Source: CAVPGH01 sp046726955 (GTDB taxonomy: Bacteria > Acidobacteriota > Vicinamibacteria > Fen-336). From it: 24,192 nucleotides of DNA. The notes beneath the pieces were generated by a model. It was not told the DNA's origin. It did no database searches and saw only the letters and a program-made list of their open reading frames with translations. Of the stretch, positions 14,162 to 22,690 are shown piece after piece; position 1 is the first letter of the stretch; the number at the start of each line of letters is the position of its first letter. The stretch spans positions 1-24,192 of the forward strand of contig JBKPBQ010000427.1 in assembly GCA_046726955.1 (NCBI GenBank), in the 5' to 3' direction. Both the position numbers and the translations under genes were made by a program.

Positions 14162-16581
14162 GGAGAGATCCGGCCAGAGAAGTCGCCCCGACCGAGCGTT
14201 AGGCCCTCGGGACTCCGTCCCACCGCGATCAGGTTGCGGTCGATCGGCGCGAGATCGGCCCGTGTGCGCAGAACTTCCTTCCCGTCGATCTCCAGCATCA
14301 CGTCGCCGTTGGCCCGATCGAGCACGACGAAGAGATCGCGCGGCCGTCCGGCCGGCGTTGGAAAGGGCGGGCCTGTCGGCCCGAGCTCCCACGCGCCGCG
14401 CCACCGGGCGAGCCCGGCGGCCGCGCGGTCGGCGCCGAGGCGCCGGACGTAGATCGCGTCCGCCGCCTCCTTGTCTCCGGACGAGACGAGCGGTTCCACC
14501 GCCCCTGCCCCGAGCGGAGCGAAGTCCACCTTCCTCCGGACGCTCACGCGGTCCACGAAGGTCCGCGGGATCCAGCGCCACTCCGTTCCCGCGTAGAGGT
14601 AGCTTCCCTCCTTGCCGGCCGGGATCCAGAGGAGGCCGGCGGTCGGGGAGGCCGGCATCTCCAGCGCCGACTCCGTGTGGACGGCGGGCAGCGAGGAGAG
14701 CGGGGGAAGCGACTCCAGCCCGGGACGTCCGGCCCAAATCATCTGCTCCGGCATGATCGTCCCGGAAAAGCGGCCGAGCGAAACCGCACCGTGGCCACGT
14801 GCTCCCCTTCCGTACTCGACGAGGTTGGGATGGACGGTCCCCAGGCGTCCCTCGAGGCGGAAGGCGGGGCGGCCGTCCACGCGGGCGACGAGCACGCGCC
14901 GCACCTGGTCGAGCTCCACCGCGAGGTCGTAGAAGCGCCCGGGGGTGAAGGGAAGGGGCGACGTCGCCTGCGGCGGCCCGCTCGCCGGCCGCAGCACGAG
15001 CTGGAAGAGGCCCGGGCCCGCCTGCTTCGCCGCGAGGACGTCGTGCACGTCCGTCGATCCGGAGGTGAGCACGGGCTCCTCCGGCGCCGCCGCCCGCTCG
15101 GGAAAGGCGATCCGGAAGCGGAACGTCCCCCGGTTGTCGCGCACGAACACGCGGCCGAGAAGGACGCGCAGAGGCTCGAAGCGCCGCTCGAGCGAGGCGA
15201 AGCCCTGTGGGTTGAAGACGCGGAGGCCGTCGCTGCCTCCCTGCAGGCTCATCGCGACCCCGGCGACGAGCGACCAGGCGACGAGGACGGCGGCGCCGGC
15301 GCGCACGAGGGCGCGCCGGGGCCCTTCCTTCTGCAGGGCAATCGCGAGCAGCACGAGGGAGGGCACGACGAGGAAGCTCGCGAAGTCGACCTCGAAGCGC
15401 ATGGCCGCGGAGGCGAAGACGAAGCTCGTGAGGACGGGGATGAGGAGCCCGGTCGCGGCCAGCACCGCGAGCCGACCGCCCAGCTTCCAGGGACGAGCGA
15501 CGGGAGCGTTCCGGAGGACCCGCGACGCGAAGAGCAGCACCAGGACGAACGGCGCGTGCATCACGAGGCCGGTGGTGTCGCCCATGAAGAAGCCCTCGGG
15601 ACCGGTGCCCGGGTACGAGGCGACCACCGACAGGAACGGAAAATCGAGGCGCGGATGGGGCGGGGCGAGGAAGTGGAAGTACAGGGCGACGGGCACGGCG
15701 CGGGGGTCGAACCAGGATACGGGACGGAGGCCCTGAAGCTGGTAGCGGGCGCCGAACTCGGTCCAGGAGTCGAAGCGCGCCCGGTTGTAGAGGCCGAGCA
15801 GGAAGAGGCAGAGGGCGAGCGGCAGCGCGACGGCGGCGAGGGCGCGGAGGCGGCTGGTCGGCGTCCGGAGCCACGCGGGGAAGGCGAGCCACGGGAGAAG
15901 GAGCGCGGCCACGAGCAGGTTCGGGCGGCAGCCCACGGCGAGGCCGAGGAAGAGCGCCCCCGCGGCAAGGCGCTCGACGCGCAGGGAATCTTCGCCGTCG
16001 GCGGACAGGAAGAAGTAGCAGGCCCCGGCGAGGAAGAAATAGCCGCCCGCGATCGCGACCTCGTAGACGAACGAGCAGCGCAGGATGAAGGGAACGACGC
16101 TCGAGATCCCGAGCACTAGGGCGGCGCCCGCCCGCATCCAGCCGGGCGCGTCGGGGAGGTGATCGCGGAAGAGACGGAGCAGCACGGCCAGCCAGAACGC
16201 GAGGCCGCCGACGGCGAAGACGAGCGCGGCCACCGCTTCCGGCAGGTCCCCGAGGCCCGCGAGCCGCCAGGGCAGGAAGAGCGCGACCACGGGCACGACG
16301 CCGAAGTAGAGGTAGTACCGCCCGTGGTAGAGCGACGCGTCGTGGATCCGGGCGGGGGCGTTCTTGCCCGGCTCGTACGGGCGGTTGAGCTCGAACATCT
16401 CCGGCTTCGGCTCCTCGAGAAGGTGGAGCTGGCCGGCCGCGAGCGCTCGCGTCAGCATGTTGTAGTACCCGTCGCGCGGGGCTTCGCGGAGGGCGTATCC
16501 GTTGGCGGCGGTCCACCAGTAGAACGAGACGAGGAGGATCGAGACGACGGCGAGAGGCAGGTCGAGGGGAGGTCTTCGCAA
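14158..16581 (-). CDS. Large membrane protein: GT-C-like core fused to two LamG/ConA-like repeats
   Basis: An 807-residue protein, first gene of the minus-strand operon. Residues 1-445 form a polytopic core of about eleven hydrophobic segments. Its first periplasmic loop is long and polar (MLTRALAAGQLHLLEEPKP to DASLYHGRYYLYFG), as in GT-C enzymes. Residues 446-807 are soluble and contain two related units (about 497-625 and 690-807). Each has an EP-VL/LV-T/S-SG strand, then a D/LxVxLD, a VDG or IDG turn, NLxxxGR, and a closing G-x-FSG-x-I-x-P. Those turns resemble the concanavalin/LamG jelly-roll fold, suggesting glycan binding next to catalysis. The start is TTG at 16581: the frame closes at a TAG 30 nt upstream, and the next Met comes after TM1. 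Start confidence is moderate. Fold names are inference. Confidence 0.8.
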   Translation of the reverse strand: MRRPPLDLPLAVVSILLVSFYWWTAANGYALREAPRDGYYNMLTRALAAGQLHLLEEPKPEMFELNRPYEPGKNAPARIHDASLYHGRYYLYFGVVPVVALFLPWRLAGLGDLPEAVAALVFAVGGLAFWLAVLLRLFRDHLPDAPGWMRAGAALVLGISSVVPFILRCSFVYEVAIAGGYFFLAGACYFFLSADGEDSLRVERLAAGALFLGLAVGCRPNLLVAALLLPWLAFPAWLRTPTSRLRALAAVALPLALCLFLLGLYNRARFDSWTEFGARYQLQGLRPVSWFDPRAVPVALYFHFLAPPHPRLDFPFLSVVASYPGTGPEGFFMGDTTGLVMHAPFVLVLLFASRVLRNAPVARPWKLGGRLAVLAATGLLIPVLTSFVFASAAMRFEVDFASFLVVPSLVLLAIALQKEGPRRALVRAGAAVLVAWSLVAGVAMSLQGGSDGLRVFNPQGFASLERRFEPLRVLLGRVFVRDNRGTFRFRIAFPERAAAPEEPVLTSGSTDVHDVLAAKQAGPGLFQLVLRPASGPPQATSPLPFTPGRFYDLAVELDQVRRVLVARVDGRPAFRLEGRLGTVHPNLVEYGRGARGHGAVSLGRFSGTIMPEQMIWAGRPGLESLPPLSSLPAVHTESALEMPASPTAGLLWIPAGKEGSYLYAGTEWRWIPRTFVDRVSVRRKVDFAPLGAGAVEPLVSSGDKEAADAIYVRRLGADRAAAGLARWRGAWELGPTGPPFPTPAGRPRDLFVVLDRANGDVMLEIDGKEVLRTRADLAPIDRNLIAVGRSPEGLTLGRGDFSGRISP

Positions 16582-16720
16582 GCGCAGTCGGTTCCGATGA
16601 CGTGGCTATTCTAGGGTGCTTCGCGGGCGGCGGCGCCCGTCACATCGTTTCACGCCGGGTCGCTTGGAAAGAGGCCCCCGGTCGCACAGAATGGTCAGTC
16701 GCGGGGTGCTCAGGAACCCC

Positions 16721-16727
16721 GGGAGGA
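16721..16727 (+). promoter_or_regulatory. Strong Shine-Dalgarno that fixes a TTG start
   Basis: GGGAGGA lies 9 nt before the TTG at 16737 and is the only good ribosome-binding site in the region. It rules out earlier in-frame codons back to 16602. A 6-bp hairpin, CGGGGT (16702-16707) with ACCCCG (16716-16721), abuts it and may limit access. Confidence 0.7.
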
Positions 16728-16736
16728 CCATCTTCT

Positions 16737-17852
16737 TTGAATAGCGGGAAAGGGGCGCTTTACGGCGCCTGCGTGATCGGGCTGGCTGCGGGAGCGGGAT
16801 GCGGGAAGACCCCGAGTGCCTCCGCCCGACCGAAGGCGGCCGCGCTGTCGGTGCGAGTCGCCCCCGTGGTGGACCAGGAGGTCGTCTACAGGATCAAGGC
16901 CCTGGGCTCGCTGGAAGCCGAGGAGATCGTGCAGGTGACCGCGGAAGTCGAGGGCGCGGTCACAGACGTCCGCTTCCACGAGGGAGACCGGGTCACGCCG
17001 TCCACCGTCCTCCTCCGGATCGACGCCGAGCGGTTCCGCCTCGAGGCGGAGCAGGCGGAGGCGAGCTACAACCAGAGCATCGCCGAGCGGGGCCGCGCCG
17101 AGGCGGACCTGAAGCGCCGCGAGGAGCTGAACGAGAGCCAGCTCGTGGCCGCGGAGGAGCTGAACCGCTCGCGGGGCGAGACGTCGCGCCTGCGCGCGGG
17201 CGCGGAGGCGGCGAAGGCCAATCGTGACATCGCCGTGCAGAACCGCCGGAAGGCCGAGGTGCGGCCTCCCCACGCGGGCGTCATCAACACCAAGACGGTG
17301 GAGACCGGCCAGTACGTGAAGATGGGGACGGTGATGGCGACGCTCGTGGACACGAGCCGCCTGCGCCTGCGCTTCAAGGTCTCGGAGACGGAGTCGCTGC
17401 GCGCGCGGGTGGGCGACACCGTGATGTTCCGAGTGGCGCCCCTCGGGCCCAAGGACTTTCCGGCCAAGATCTACCACGTGGGGGAGGTCGCCGATCCCCA
17501 GACCCGGCAGGTCGAGGCGCTCGCCTGGGTGCAGAACCCGGGCGAGCTGAAGCCCGGCTTCTTCGCGGAGGTAATGCTCGCGGGGGAGACGAAGAAGAAC
17601 GCGCTCGTCGTCCCCGAGGGTGCGGTGCAGGCGAGCGAGCAGGGCTTCGTGACGTACGTGGTGGAGCAGGGCAAGGCCCGCACGCGTCCCATCCAGATCG
17701 GGCTGCGCACGGGGACGGGGCTCGTGGAGATCCTGTCCGGCGTCAAGGGGGGGGAGACGGTGGTCGTGGAGGGATCGGACCGGCTCGCCGACGGCGTGGA
17801 CGTGAAGCCGGTGGCGGCGCTGCCCGGGACGAGCTCCTCCGCCGATCCGTAG
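16737..17852 (+). CDS. RND efflux adaptor lipoprotein (membrane fusion protein, AcrA/MexA type)
   Basis: A 371-residue periplasmic adaptor. The TTG start is set by the Shine-Dalgarno at 16721-16727. The product then begins MNSGKGALYGACVIGL and has a likely lipidated C22 (AGAGC). Domains in order: membrane-proximal strand (VRVAPVVDQEV); barrel-sandwich half (EEIVQVTAEVEGAVTDVRFHEGDRV); a short alpha-hairpin rich in Glu/Ala/Arg (about residues 105-165); second lipoyl half (VRPPHAGVINTKTVETGQYVKMG); beta-barrel (LRLRFKVSETESLRARVGD); and membrane-proximal C-terminus. Unlike the CusB above it has no metal-binding modules. It is followed 7 nt later by its pump gene. No TolC-type gene lies in this set, so it must use a channel encoded elsewhere or share the CusC-like one. 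Substrate unknown. Confidence 0.93.
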   Translation: MNSGKGALYGACVIGLAAGAGCGKTPSASARPKAAALSVRVAPVVDQEVVYRIKALGSLEAEEIVQVTAEVEGAVTDVRFHEGDRVTPSTVLLRIDAERFRLEAEQAEASYNQSIAERGRAEADLKRREELNESQLVAAEELNRSRGETSRLRAGAEAAKANRDIAVQNRRKAEVRPPHAGVINTKTVETGQYVKMGTVMATLVDTSRLRLRFKVSETESLRARVGDTVMFRVAPLGPKDFPAKIYHVGEVADPQTRQVEALAWVQNPGELKPGFFAEVMLAGETKKNALVVPEGAVQASEQGFVTYVVEQGKARTRPIQIGLRTGTGLVEILSGVKGGETVVVEGSDRLADGVDVKPVAALPGTSSSADP

Positions 17853-17859
17853 GACGAGC

Positions 17860-20800
17860 ATGAGCGAAGAGATGCGCCGTCGCGACCTCGAGCGGGAGCC
17901 CGAGGATCCCAAGCAGATCGCCACCGGGATGACCCTCGCCGACATCTCGATCCGCAACCACGTGTTCGCCTGGGTGCTGATGTTCGCGCTCATCGGCTTC
18001 GGGCTCATCTGCTTCACGGGCTTCGGCACGGTCTTCCGCGGCCTCGGCATCAGCCAGAACCCCGACGTGGACTTCCCGCTCGTCAACGTGTCCGTGACCT
18101 ACGAGGGAGCCTCCCCCGAGATCATGGAGACGGACGTCGTGGACACGATCGAGGACGTGGTCACGGGCGTCGAGGGCGTCAAGCAGCTCTTCTCGACGTC
18201 GCGCCAGGGGGCGGCGAGCATCAGCATCGAGTTCGAGCTCAGCCGCAACATCGACGCCGCCGTCCAGGACGTCCAGTCACGCATCGCCCAGGCCGCGTCG
18301 CGGCTTCCCAAGGGGATCGACCCGCCCGTCATCAGCAAGAACAACCCCGAGGACCAGCCCATCATCCGCCTCTCCCTCGCGGGCAACCGGCCGCCGACCT
18401 TCGTGGCCGACTACATCCGCAACTACATCAAGCCCCAGCTCCAGACGATCCCCGGGGTGGGAGACGTGCAGCTCCAGGGCTTCCGCGACCGCTCGGTGCG
18501 CGTCTGGTACGACGCGCCGCGCATGGAGGCCCAGGGCCTGACGGCCCAGGACGTCAACGCCGCCATCGCCCGCGAGCACCTCGAGGTGCCGGCGGGGCGC
18601 ATCGAGGCCGCGGAGCGGGAGATGAACGTGAAGGCGGAGGGCGAGGCCATCGACCTCGCGGCCTTCAGCAACCTGGTGGTGGCCTACCGGAACGGCGCCC
18701 CCGTCCGCCTCAAGGACGTTTCGGTGGTGGAGGACGGCCTCGAGGACCGCCGGCGCATCGGCCGCTCCATGGGCCAGCCGTCCGTGGGCTTCAGCGTGAC
18801 CAAGCTCCGGGGCGCGAACGCGGTCGAGGTGGGCCGGGCCGTCAACGCCAAGGTCGTGGAGATGGCCAAGGACCTGCCCGAGGGGCTCATCCTGTTCGTG
18901 AACTGGGACACCACGATCTTCGTGGAGAAGGCGATCGGGGAGATCCTGTTCACGCTCGTCCTCGCCTCCGTCCTCACCGGGCTCGTGTGCTGGGTCTTTC
19001 TCGGCTCCTGGACCACCACCTTGAACGTGCTGCTGGCCATACCCACGTCGATCCTGGGTACGTTCGTCGTGATGTACGTCTTCGGCTTCACGCTGAACAC
19101 GTTCACCGTGCTCGGCCTCACCCTCGTGGTCGGCATCGTGGTCGACGACGCGATCATGGTGCTCGAAAACATCTACCGCCACCGCGAGGAGGGGATGGGC
19201 CGCGTGCGCGCGGCCTCCGTGGGGGCGCGCGAGATCACGTTCGCGGCCGCGGCCACGAGCCTCGCCATCGTGGCCATCTTCCTGCCCGTGGCCTTCATGA
19301 AGGGCATCATCGGGAAGTTCTTCTTCCAGTTCGGGGTCACGATCTCGGTGGCGGTGCTCATCTCGCTGCTGGAGGCGCTCACCCTCGCTCCCATGCGCTG
19401 CTCGCGCTTCCTCGAGCTCGAGAAGCGCGGCAAGCTCGGCAAGAAAGTCGAGCTCGCCTTCGCCCGTCTCTCCGCGACGTACCTGCGCTGGCTCAAGCCC
19501 GCGCTGCACCACCGGGGCTGGGTGATGGTGGCCGCGGTCGTCTTCTTCGTCGTCTCGCTCGGCCTCGTGCGCTTCCTGCGCTCCGAGTTCGTCCCTTCCC
19601 AGGACATGAGCCGCGTCCTCGTGCGCTTCCAGACGCCAGTCGGCACGAGCCTCGACGCCACGGACCGCGTCTTCCGCCAGATCGAGGACTTCGTCTCCCA
19701 GCGCCCCGAGGTACTCAAGTACAGCGGCGCCGTCGGAGGCTTCGGGGGCGGCGAGGTCAACACCGGGATCATCTTCATCACCATGTTCGATCCCGAGGAC
19801 CGGCCCGTCGACCCCAAGCTCGGCCGCCGTCCCACGCAGCAGGACTTCATGGCGGTGATGCGGCAGGCGGTGAACTCGATCCCCGGCTCCAAGGGCGTCA
19901 TCCAGGACATCTCGCAAGCGGGCTTCAGCGCCACCCGCGGGGGAGGGTGGCCCGTGGAGTTCAACATCCGCGGGCGGGACTGGGACACGCTCGCCAAGAG
20001 CGCGCGCGAGATCCAGGAGCAGATGCGGCAGTCGGGGGTCGTGACCGACGTCGACAGCGACTACCAGGTGGGGATGCCCGAGGTCCAGGTGGTGCCCGAC
20101 CGCAACAGGGCCGCCGACCTCGGGGTGAGCATGGCCGCGATCGGCGACACCCTGAACGCCGCCATCGGCGGTCAACGAGTGGGCAAGTTCAAGGACAAGG
20201 GGCGACGCTTCGACATCCGGGTCCGCCTCCTCTCCCCCCAGCGGCAGCGCCCCGAGGACATCGAGCGGCTGCTCGTCCGCACGGCCAGCGGCTCGGTCGT
20301 CCACCTCGGGGACGTGGTGAAGATCGAGCAGCGGCCCACGCTGCAGACGATCACCCGCCGCGACCGCGAGCGCGCGATCACGATGTTCGCGAACGTGGCC
20401 CAGGGCGTCTCCCAGGACAAGGCGATCTCGCGCTGCCTCGAGATCGCGCGAGGCGTCCTCCCCGAGGGCTACCGCGCCATTCCCTCCGGGAGCAGCCAGG
20501 CCTTCAAGGAGTCGTTCGACTCGCTGGGCTTCGCCTTCATGCTGGGCATCGTCGTGGCGTACATGGTGCTCGCCACCCAGTTCAACGCCTTCACCCACCC
20601 CTTCACGGTGCTCCTCGCCCTCCCCTTCAGCATCAGCGGCGCGCTCATGGCGCTCTTCCTGGCCAACCAGAGCCTGAACGTCTACAGCGTGCTCGGGATG
20701 ATCCTGCTCATGGGCATCGCCAAGAAGAACTCGATCCTCCTCGTGGACTTCACCAACCAGATCCGCGCGCAGGGGATGGAGCGCCACGAGGCGATCCTGC

Positions 20801-21114
20801 AGGCCTGCCCGATCCGCCTGCGCCCGATCCTGATGACGTCCATGGCCACGATTGCGGGGGCGCTCCCGCCCGCGCTCGCCATGGGGCCGGGGGCGGAGCT
20901 GCAGCGGCCGATGGCCCTCGCCCTCGTGGGGGGGATGCTCGTCTCGACGCTCCTCACCCTGTTCGTCGTGCCCTGCGCCTACAGCGTGATCGACGACGTC
21001 ATCGTCTGGAACCAGGAGCGCCGGAAGCAGGGCGTGAGCCTCATCCCCGCCCTCCGCGCCCTCCGTGCGGGGAACGGACGGACGCCGATCTCTCCGGAGG
21101 GCGCCGTCCGCTAG
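17860..21114 (+). CDS. HAE1-type RND multidrug/hydrophobe efflux pump (AcrB/MexB-like)
   Basis: A 1084-residue inner-membrane proton antiporter with twelve transmembrane helices and two large periplasmic porter/docking loops. TM4 has the double Asp of HAE-RND pumps (D429, D430 in VVDDAIMVLEN). TM10 has KKN with K956 as the relay lysine. These distinguish it from the heavy-metal CusA above, which has a single Asp. The N-terminus carries about 28 extra charged residues before the usual start (MSEEMRRRDLEREPEDPKQ), and the C-terminus has a 30-residue polar tail. A Gly-rich loop (GAVGGFGGGEVN) lies in the second porter domain. The ATG at 17860 has AGGACGAG just upstream. Substrate cannot be predicted; biocides, lipids or solvents are typical of the family. 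The stop lies 3 nt before the next gene. Confidence 0.95.
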   Translation: MSEEMRRRDLEREPEDPKQIATGMTLADISIRNHVFAWVLMFALIGFGLICFTGFGTVFRGLGISQNPDVDFPLVNVSVTYEGASPEIMETDVVDTIEDVVTGVEGVKQLFSTSRQGAASISIEFELSRNIDAAVQDVQSRIAQAASRLPKGIDPPVISKNNPEDQPIIRLSLAGNRPPTFVADYIRNYIKPQLQTIPGVGDVQLQGFRDRSVRVWYDAPRMEAQGLTAQDVNAAIAREHLEVPAGRIEAAEREMNVKAEGEAIDLAAFSNLVVAYRNGAPVRLKDVSVVEDGLEDRRRIGRSMGQPSVGFSVTKLRGANAVEVGRAVNAKVVEMAKDLPEGLILFVNWDTTIFVEKAIGEILFTLVLASVLTGLVCWVFLGSWTTTLNVLLAIPTSILGTFVVMYVFGFTLNTFTVLGLTLVVGIVVDDAIMVLENIYRHREEGMGRVRAASVGAREITFAAAATSLAIVAIFLPVAFMKGIIGKFFFQFGVTISVAVLISLLEALTLAPMRCSRFLELEKRGKLGKKVELAFARLSATYLRWLKPALHHRGWVMVAAVVFFVVSLGLVRFLRSEFVPSQDMSRVLVRFQTPVGTSLDATDRVFRQIEDFVSQRPEVLKYSGAVGGFGGGEVNTGIIFITMFDPEDRPVDPKLGRRPTQQDFMAVMRQAVNSIPGSKGVIQDISQAGFSATRGGGWPVEFNIRGRDWDTLAKSAREIQEQMRQSGVVTDVDSDYQVGMPEVQVVPDRNRAADLGVSMAAIGDTLNAAIGGQRVGKFKDKGRRFDIRVRLLSPQRQRPEDIERLLVRTASGSVVHLGDVVKIEQRPTLQTITRRDRERAITMFANVAQGVSQDKAISRCLEIARGVLPEGYRAIPSGSSQAFKESFDSLGFAFMLGIVVAYMVLATQFNAFTHPFTVLLALPFSISGALMALFLANQSLNVYSVLGMILLMGIAKKNSILLVDFTNQIRAQGMERHEAILQACPIRLRPILMTSMATIAGALPPALAMGPGAELQRPMALALVGGMLVSTLLTLFVVPCAYSVIDDVIVWNQERRKQGVSLIPALRALRAGNGRTPISPEGAVR

Positions 21115-21117
21115 GGA

Positions 21118-21702
21118 ATGGCCAAGGTCCGCGGCGCGACGCTCCTCGGCACCCTCGACTACACGCGCGAGTCCTTCGGCGACGACGCCTTGAAGAAGGT
21201 CCAGGCCTCGGTCTCACCGGCCGTCCGCGAGGTGATGATCCCGGGCAAGGTCATCCTCAGCGGCTGGTACGAGGCTGCGGTCCTGAGCGAGCTCACGAGG
21301 GAGATCGACCGCCTGTGCGGCACGGGCGATCTCGCGTTCGCGCGCGCGGCGGGCCGCCACGGAGCGTTCCAGGACGTGAACCGCTTCTTCAAATGGATGC
21401 TCCGCCTCAGCGGGCCGGCGGCCCTCTTCGCGCGGGCGGCGAGCGTCTGGAACAACTACCACAGCTCCGGCCGCTACGTGTTCGAGGGCGCGCAGGGGAC
21501 TCGGGCCAGCATCCGCATCGAGGACTGGAACGGCGCCGACCCCGTCATGTGCAAGCGCATCGAGGGCTGGGTGGAGCGCGCGCTCGAGATCACGCTGGGA
21601 CCGGGGGCGCACCCCCAGATCCGCGAGGAGGCGCACCTGAAGCTCGACCTCGCGGTGGCGCCGCAGCGTTTCTGCCGCTACGTGGCCGAGTGGGGGAGCT
21701 GA
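21118..21702 (+). CDS. TIGR02265/DUF2378-like protein
   Basis: A 194-residue soluble protein without signal peptide or membrane segment. Its pattern matches the myxobacterial paralogous family TIGR02265 (DUF2378). It opens VRGATLLGTLDYTRESFGDDAL, then has VILSGWYEAAVLSELTREIDRL, an AxxxGRHGAFQDVNRFFKWML stretch (about residues 78-99), and ASVWNNYHSSGRYVFE (about 108-123) leading to a beta-rich C-terminus. Family function is unknown; some members resemble V4R/heme-NO-binding folds, which suggests ligand sensing. Conserved Cys and His (RLCGTG, GRHG) are visible, but no proven cofactor site. It starts 3 nt after the RND pump stop, so the two should be co-expressed. By position it may sense the pump's substrate or modulate the pump. 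Confidence 0.75.
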   Translation: MAKVRGATLLGTLDYTRESFGDDALKKVQASVSPAVREVMIPGKVILSGWYEAAVLSELTREIDRLCGTGDLAFARAAGRHGAFQDVNRFFKWMLRLSGPAALFARAASVWNNYHSSGRYVFEGAQGTRASIRIEDWNGADPVMCKRIEGWVERALEITLGPGAHPQIREEAHLKLDLAVAPQRFCRYVAEWGS

Positions 21703-22163
21703 GCTTCAGGGACGCGGGGGCGGAGGACGTCCCCGCCCTCGTCGCCCTCGTCAACTACGCGTTCCGGGTCGAGGAGTTCTTCGTCGTCGGTCCGCGCACG
21801 AGCACGGCCGAGATCGAAGGGCTGCTGCGCTCCGGGATCTTCCTCGTCCTGGAGGAAGCCGGCCGGCCCGTGGGGTGCGTCTACGTGGGACGGCGCGGGG
21901 AGCGCGGCTACTTCGGACTCCTCTCCGTCGATCCTCGCGAGCAGAGCCGGGGTTTCGGCCGGAAACTGGTGCTCGCGGCCGAAGAGCGCCTGCGCGCCCA
22001 GGGCCATCGCGAGGTCGAGATCCTCGTGGTGGACCTGCGCAAGGACCTCGATCCCTTCTACCTCGGGATGGGCTATCGCTTCTCGGGCGAAGCAGCCTTC
22101 CCGGAGGGCCTGGAGACGCGGATCCCCTGCCGCTTCCTGGTGATGAGCAAGAGCCTGGCCTAA
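21690..22163 (+). CDS. GNAT-family N-acetyltransferase
   Basis: A 157-residue GNAT protein. The acetyl-CoA loop is clear: VDPREQSRGFGRKLV, with Q85-x-R-G-x-G90. The N-terminal helix (EDVPALVALVNYAFRVEEFF) and the C-terminal strand with LGMGYRF also fit. It would transfer an acyl group from acyl-CoA to an amine; substrate unknown. The start is taken as GTG at 21690, overlapping the DUF2378-like gene by 13 nt; no ATG is available and the frame stays open upstream only as a shadow of the pump gene. A GGGGGAG at 21692-21698 follows this codon rather than preceding it, so the start is uncertain. Gene order suggests it is the last gene of the RND operon. Confidence 0.88.
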   Translation: MGELSFRDAGAEDVPALVALVNYAFRVEEFFVVGPRTSTAEIEGLLRSGIFLVLEEAGRPVGCVYVGRRGERGYFGLLSVDPREQSRGFGRKLVLAAEERLRAQGHREVEILVVDLRKDLDPFYLGMGYRFSGEAAFPEGLETRIPCRFLVMSKSLA

Positions 22164-22178
22164 CTGCCGGCCGGCGGC

Positions 22179-22619
22179 TCAGCGCTGGAGGTCGACGCTC
22201 GCCTCGCTGTCGAAGCCGACCTTCTTGATGCCGTCCCCTTCGCGCACGTGGAACTGGCCCTTGGCCCGCGCCTTGGCGCGGTCCTGGTCGAGGAGCGCCT
22301 TGACCGTCCCCGGCAGCTTGAACAGGTCCACGTTGAACTGCGAGGTCACGCGCTCCTCTCCGAAGGCGCGCAGGGTCAGCGGATCCGCGCTGTAGCCGTG
22401 GCCGAGGGAGTGGCCGTTCAGGAAGAGCTCGTACTCGAACCGCTCCATCGCGAGGTCCTTCTCGTTGGGGTTCTGCAGCGCGAAGCCCACGCGGACGGCG
22501 ACGCCCGTGAGCCCCGCCCGCTCGATCCCCACGTTCTGGACCTGCATGCGCGGCGGCTTTACGCTGGCACAGGCCACGAGACACACGACGACGGCCGGAG
22601 CGACGAGTCGAAGCCTCAT
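22179..22619 (-). CDS. LEA type 2 (WHy-domain) family lipoprotein
   Basis: A 146-residue exported protein. The ATG at 22619 gives a type II signal peptide (RLRLVAPAVVVCLVAC) with lipobox LVAC, followed by a mature beta-rich domain. VGFALQNPNEKDLAMERFEYELFLNGHSLG is the typical core of LEA14/WHy domains, which have an NPN motif and a fibronectin-like sandwich. Roles in desiccation or envelope stress are proposed for the family; nothing here proves one. The Shine-Dalgarno is poor. A TTG 36 nt upstream in frame is less likely because it would bury the signal peptide. It converges with the acetyltransferase gene (15-bp gap) and diverges from the hydrolase gene. Confidence 0.85.
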   Translation of the reverse strand: MRLRLVAPAVVVCLVACASVKPPRMQVQNVGIERAGLTGVAVRVGFALQNPNEKDLAMERFEYELFLNGHSLGHGYSADPLTLRAFGEERVTSQFNVDLFKLPGTVKALLDQDRAKARAKGQFHVREGDGIKKVGFDSEASVDLQR

Positions 22620-22690
22620 GGCCGGCACGCTACGCGGGCGGGCGGATGAGGTCAAGCCGTCGCCCTCTGATCGTGGAACGGAGGCGCCTC

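Noticed and set aside
12539..16516. A single 1325-codon open frame on the minus strand that could be read as one giant protein.
   Set aside because: The part upstream of 14161 runs across the 807-aa gene in another frame and is an Arg/Pro-rich, low-information translation. The GTGA overlap gives a natural start at 14161.
16602..16736. An N-terminal extension of the RND adaptor starting at 16602.
   Set aside because: It would put about 45 polar residues before the lipoprotein signal, whereas GGGAGGA correctly spaced before TTG 16737 explains the start.
18277..20787. An 836-codon antisense frame opposite the RND pump gene, and similar long antisense frames elsewhere.
   Set aside because: They are His/Asp/Arg/Glu-rich translations typical of the antisense of GC-rich genes, with no domain or ribosome-binding site.
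22164..22178. GCCGGCCGGC palindrome between convergent genes as a bidirectional terminator.
   Set aside because: It leaves almost no loop and has no U-tract on either strand, so an intrinsic terminator is not supported.
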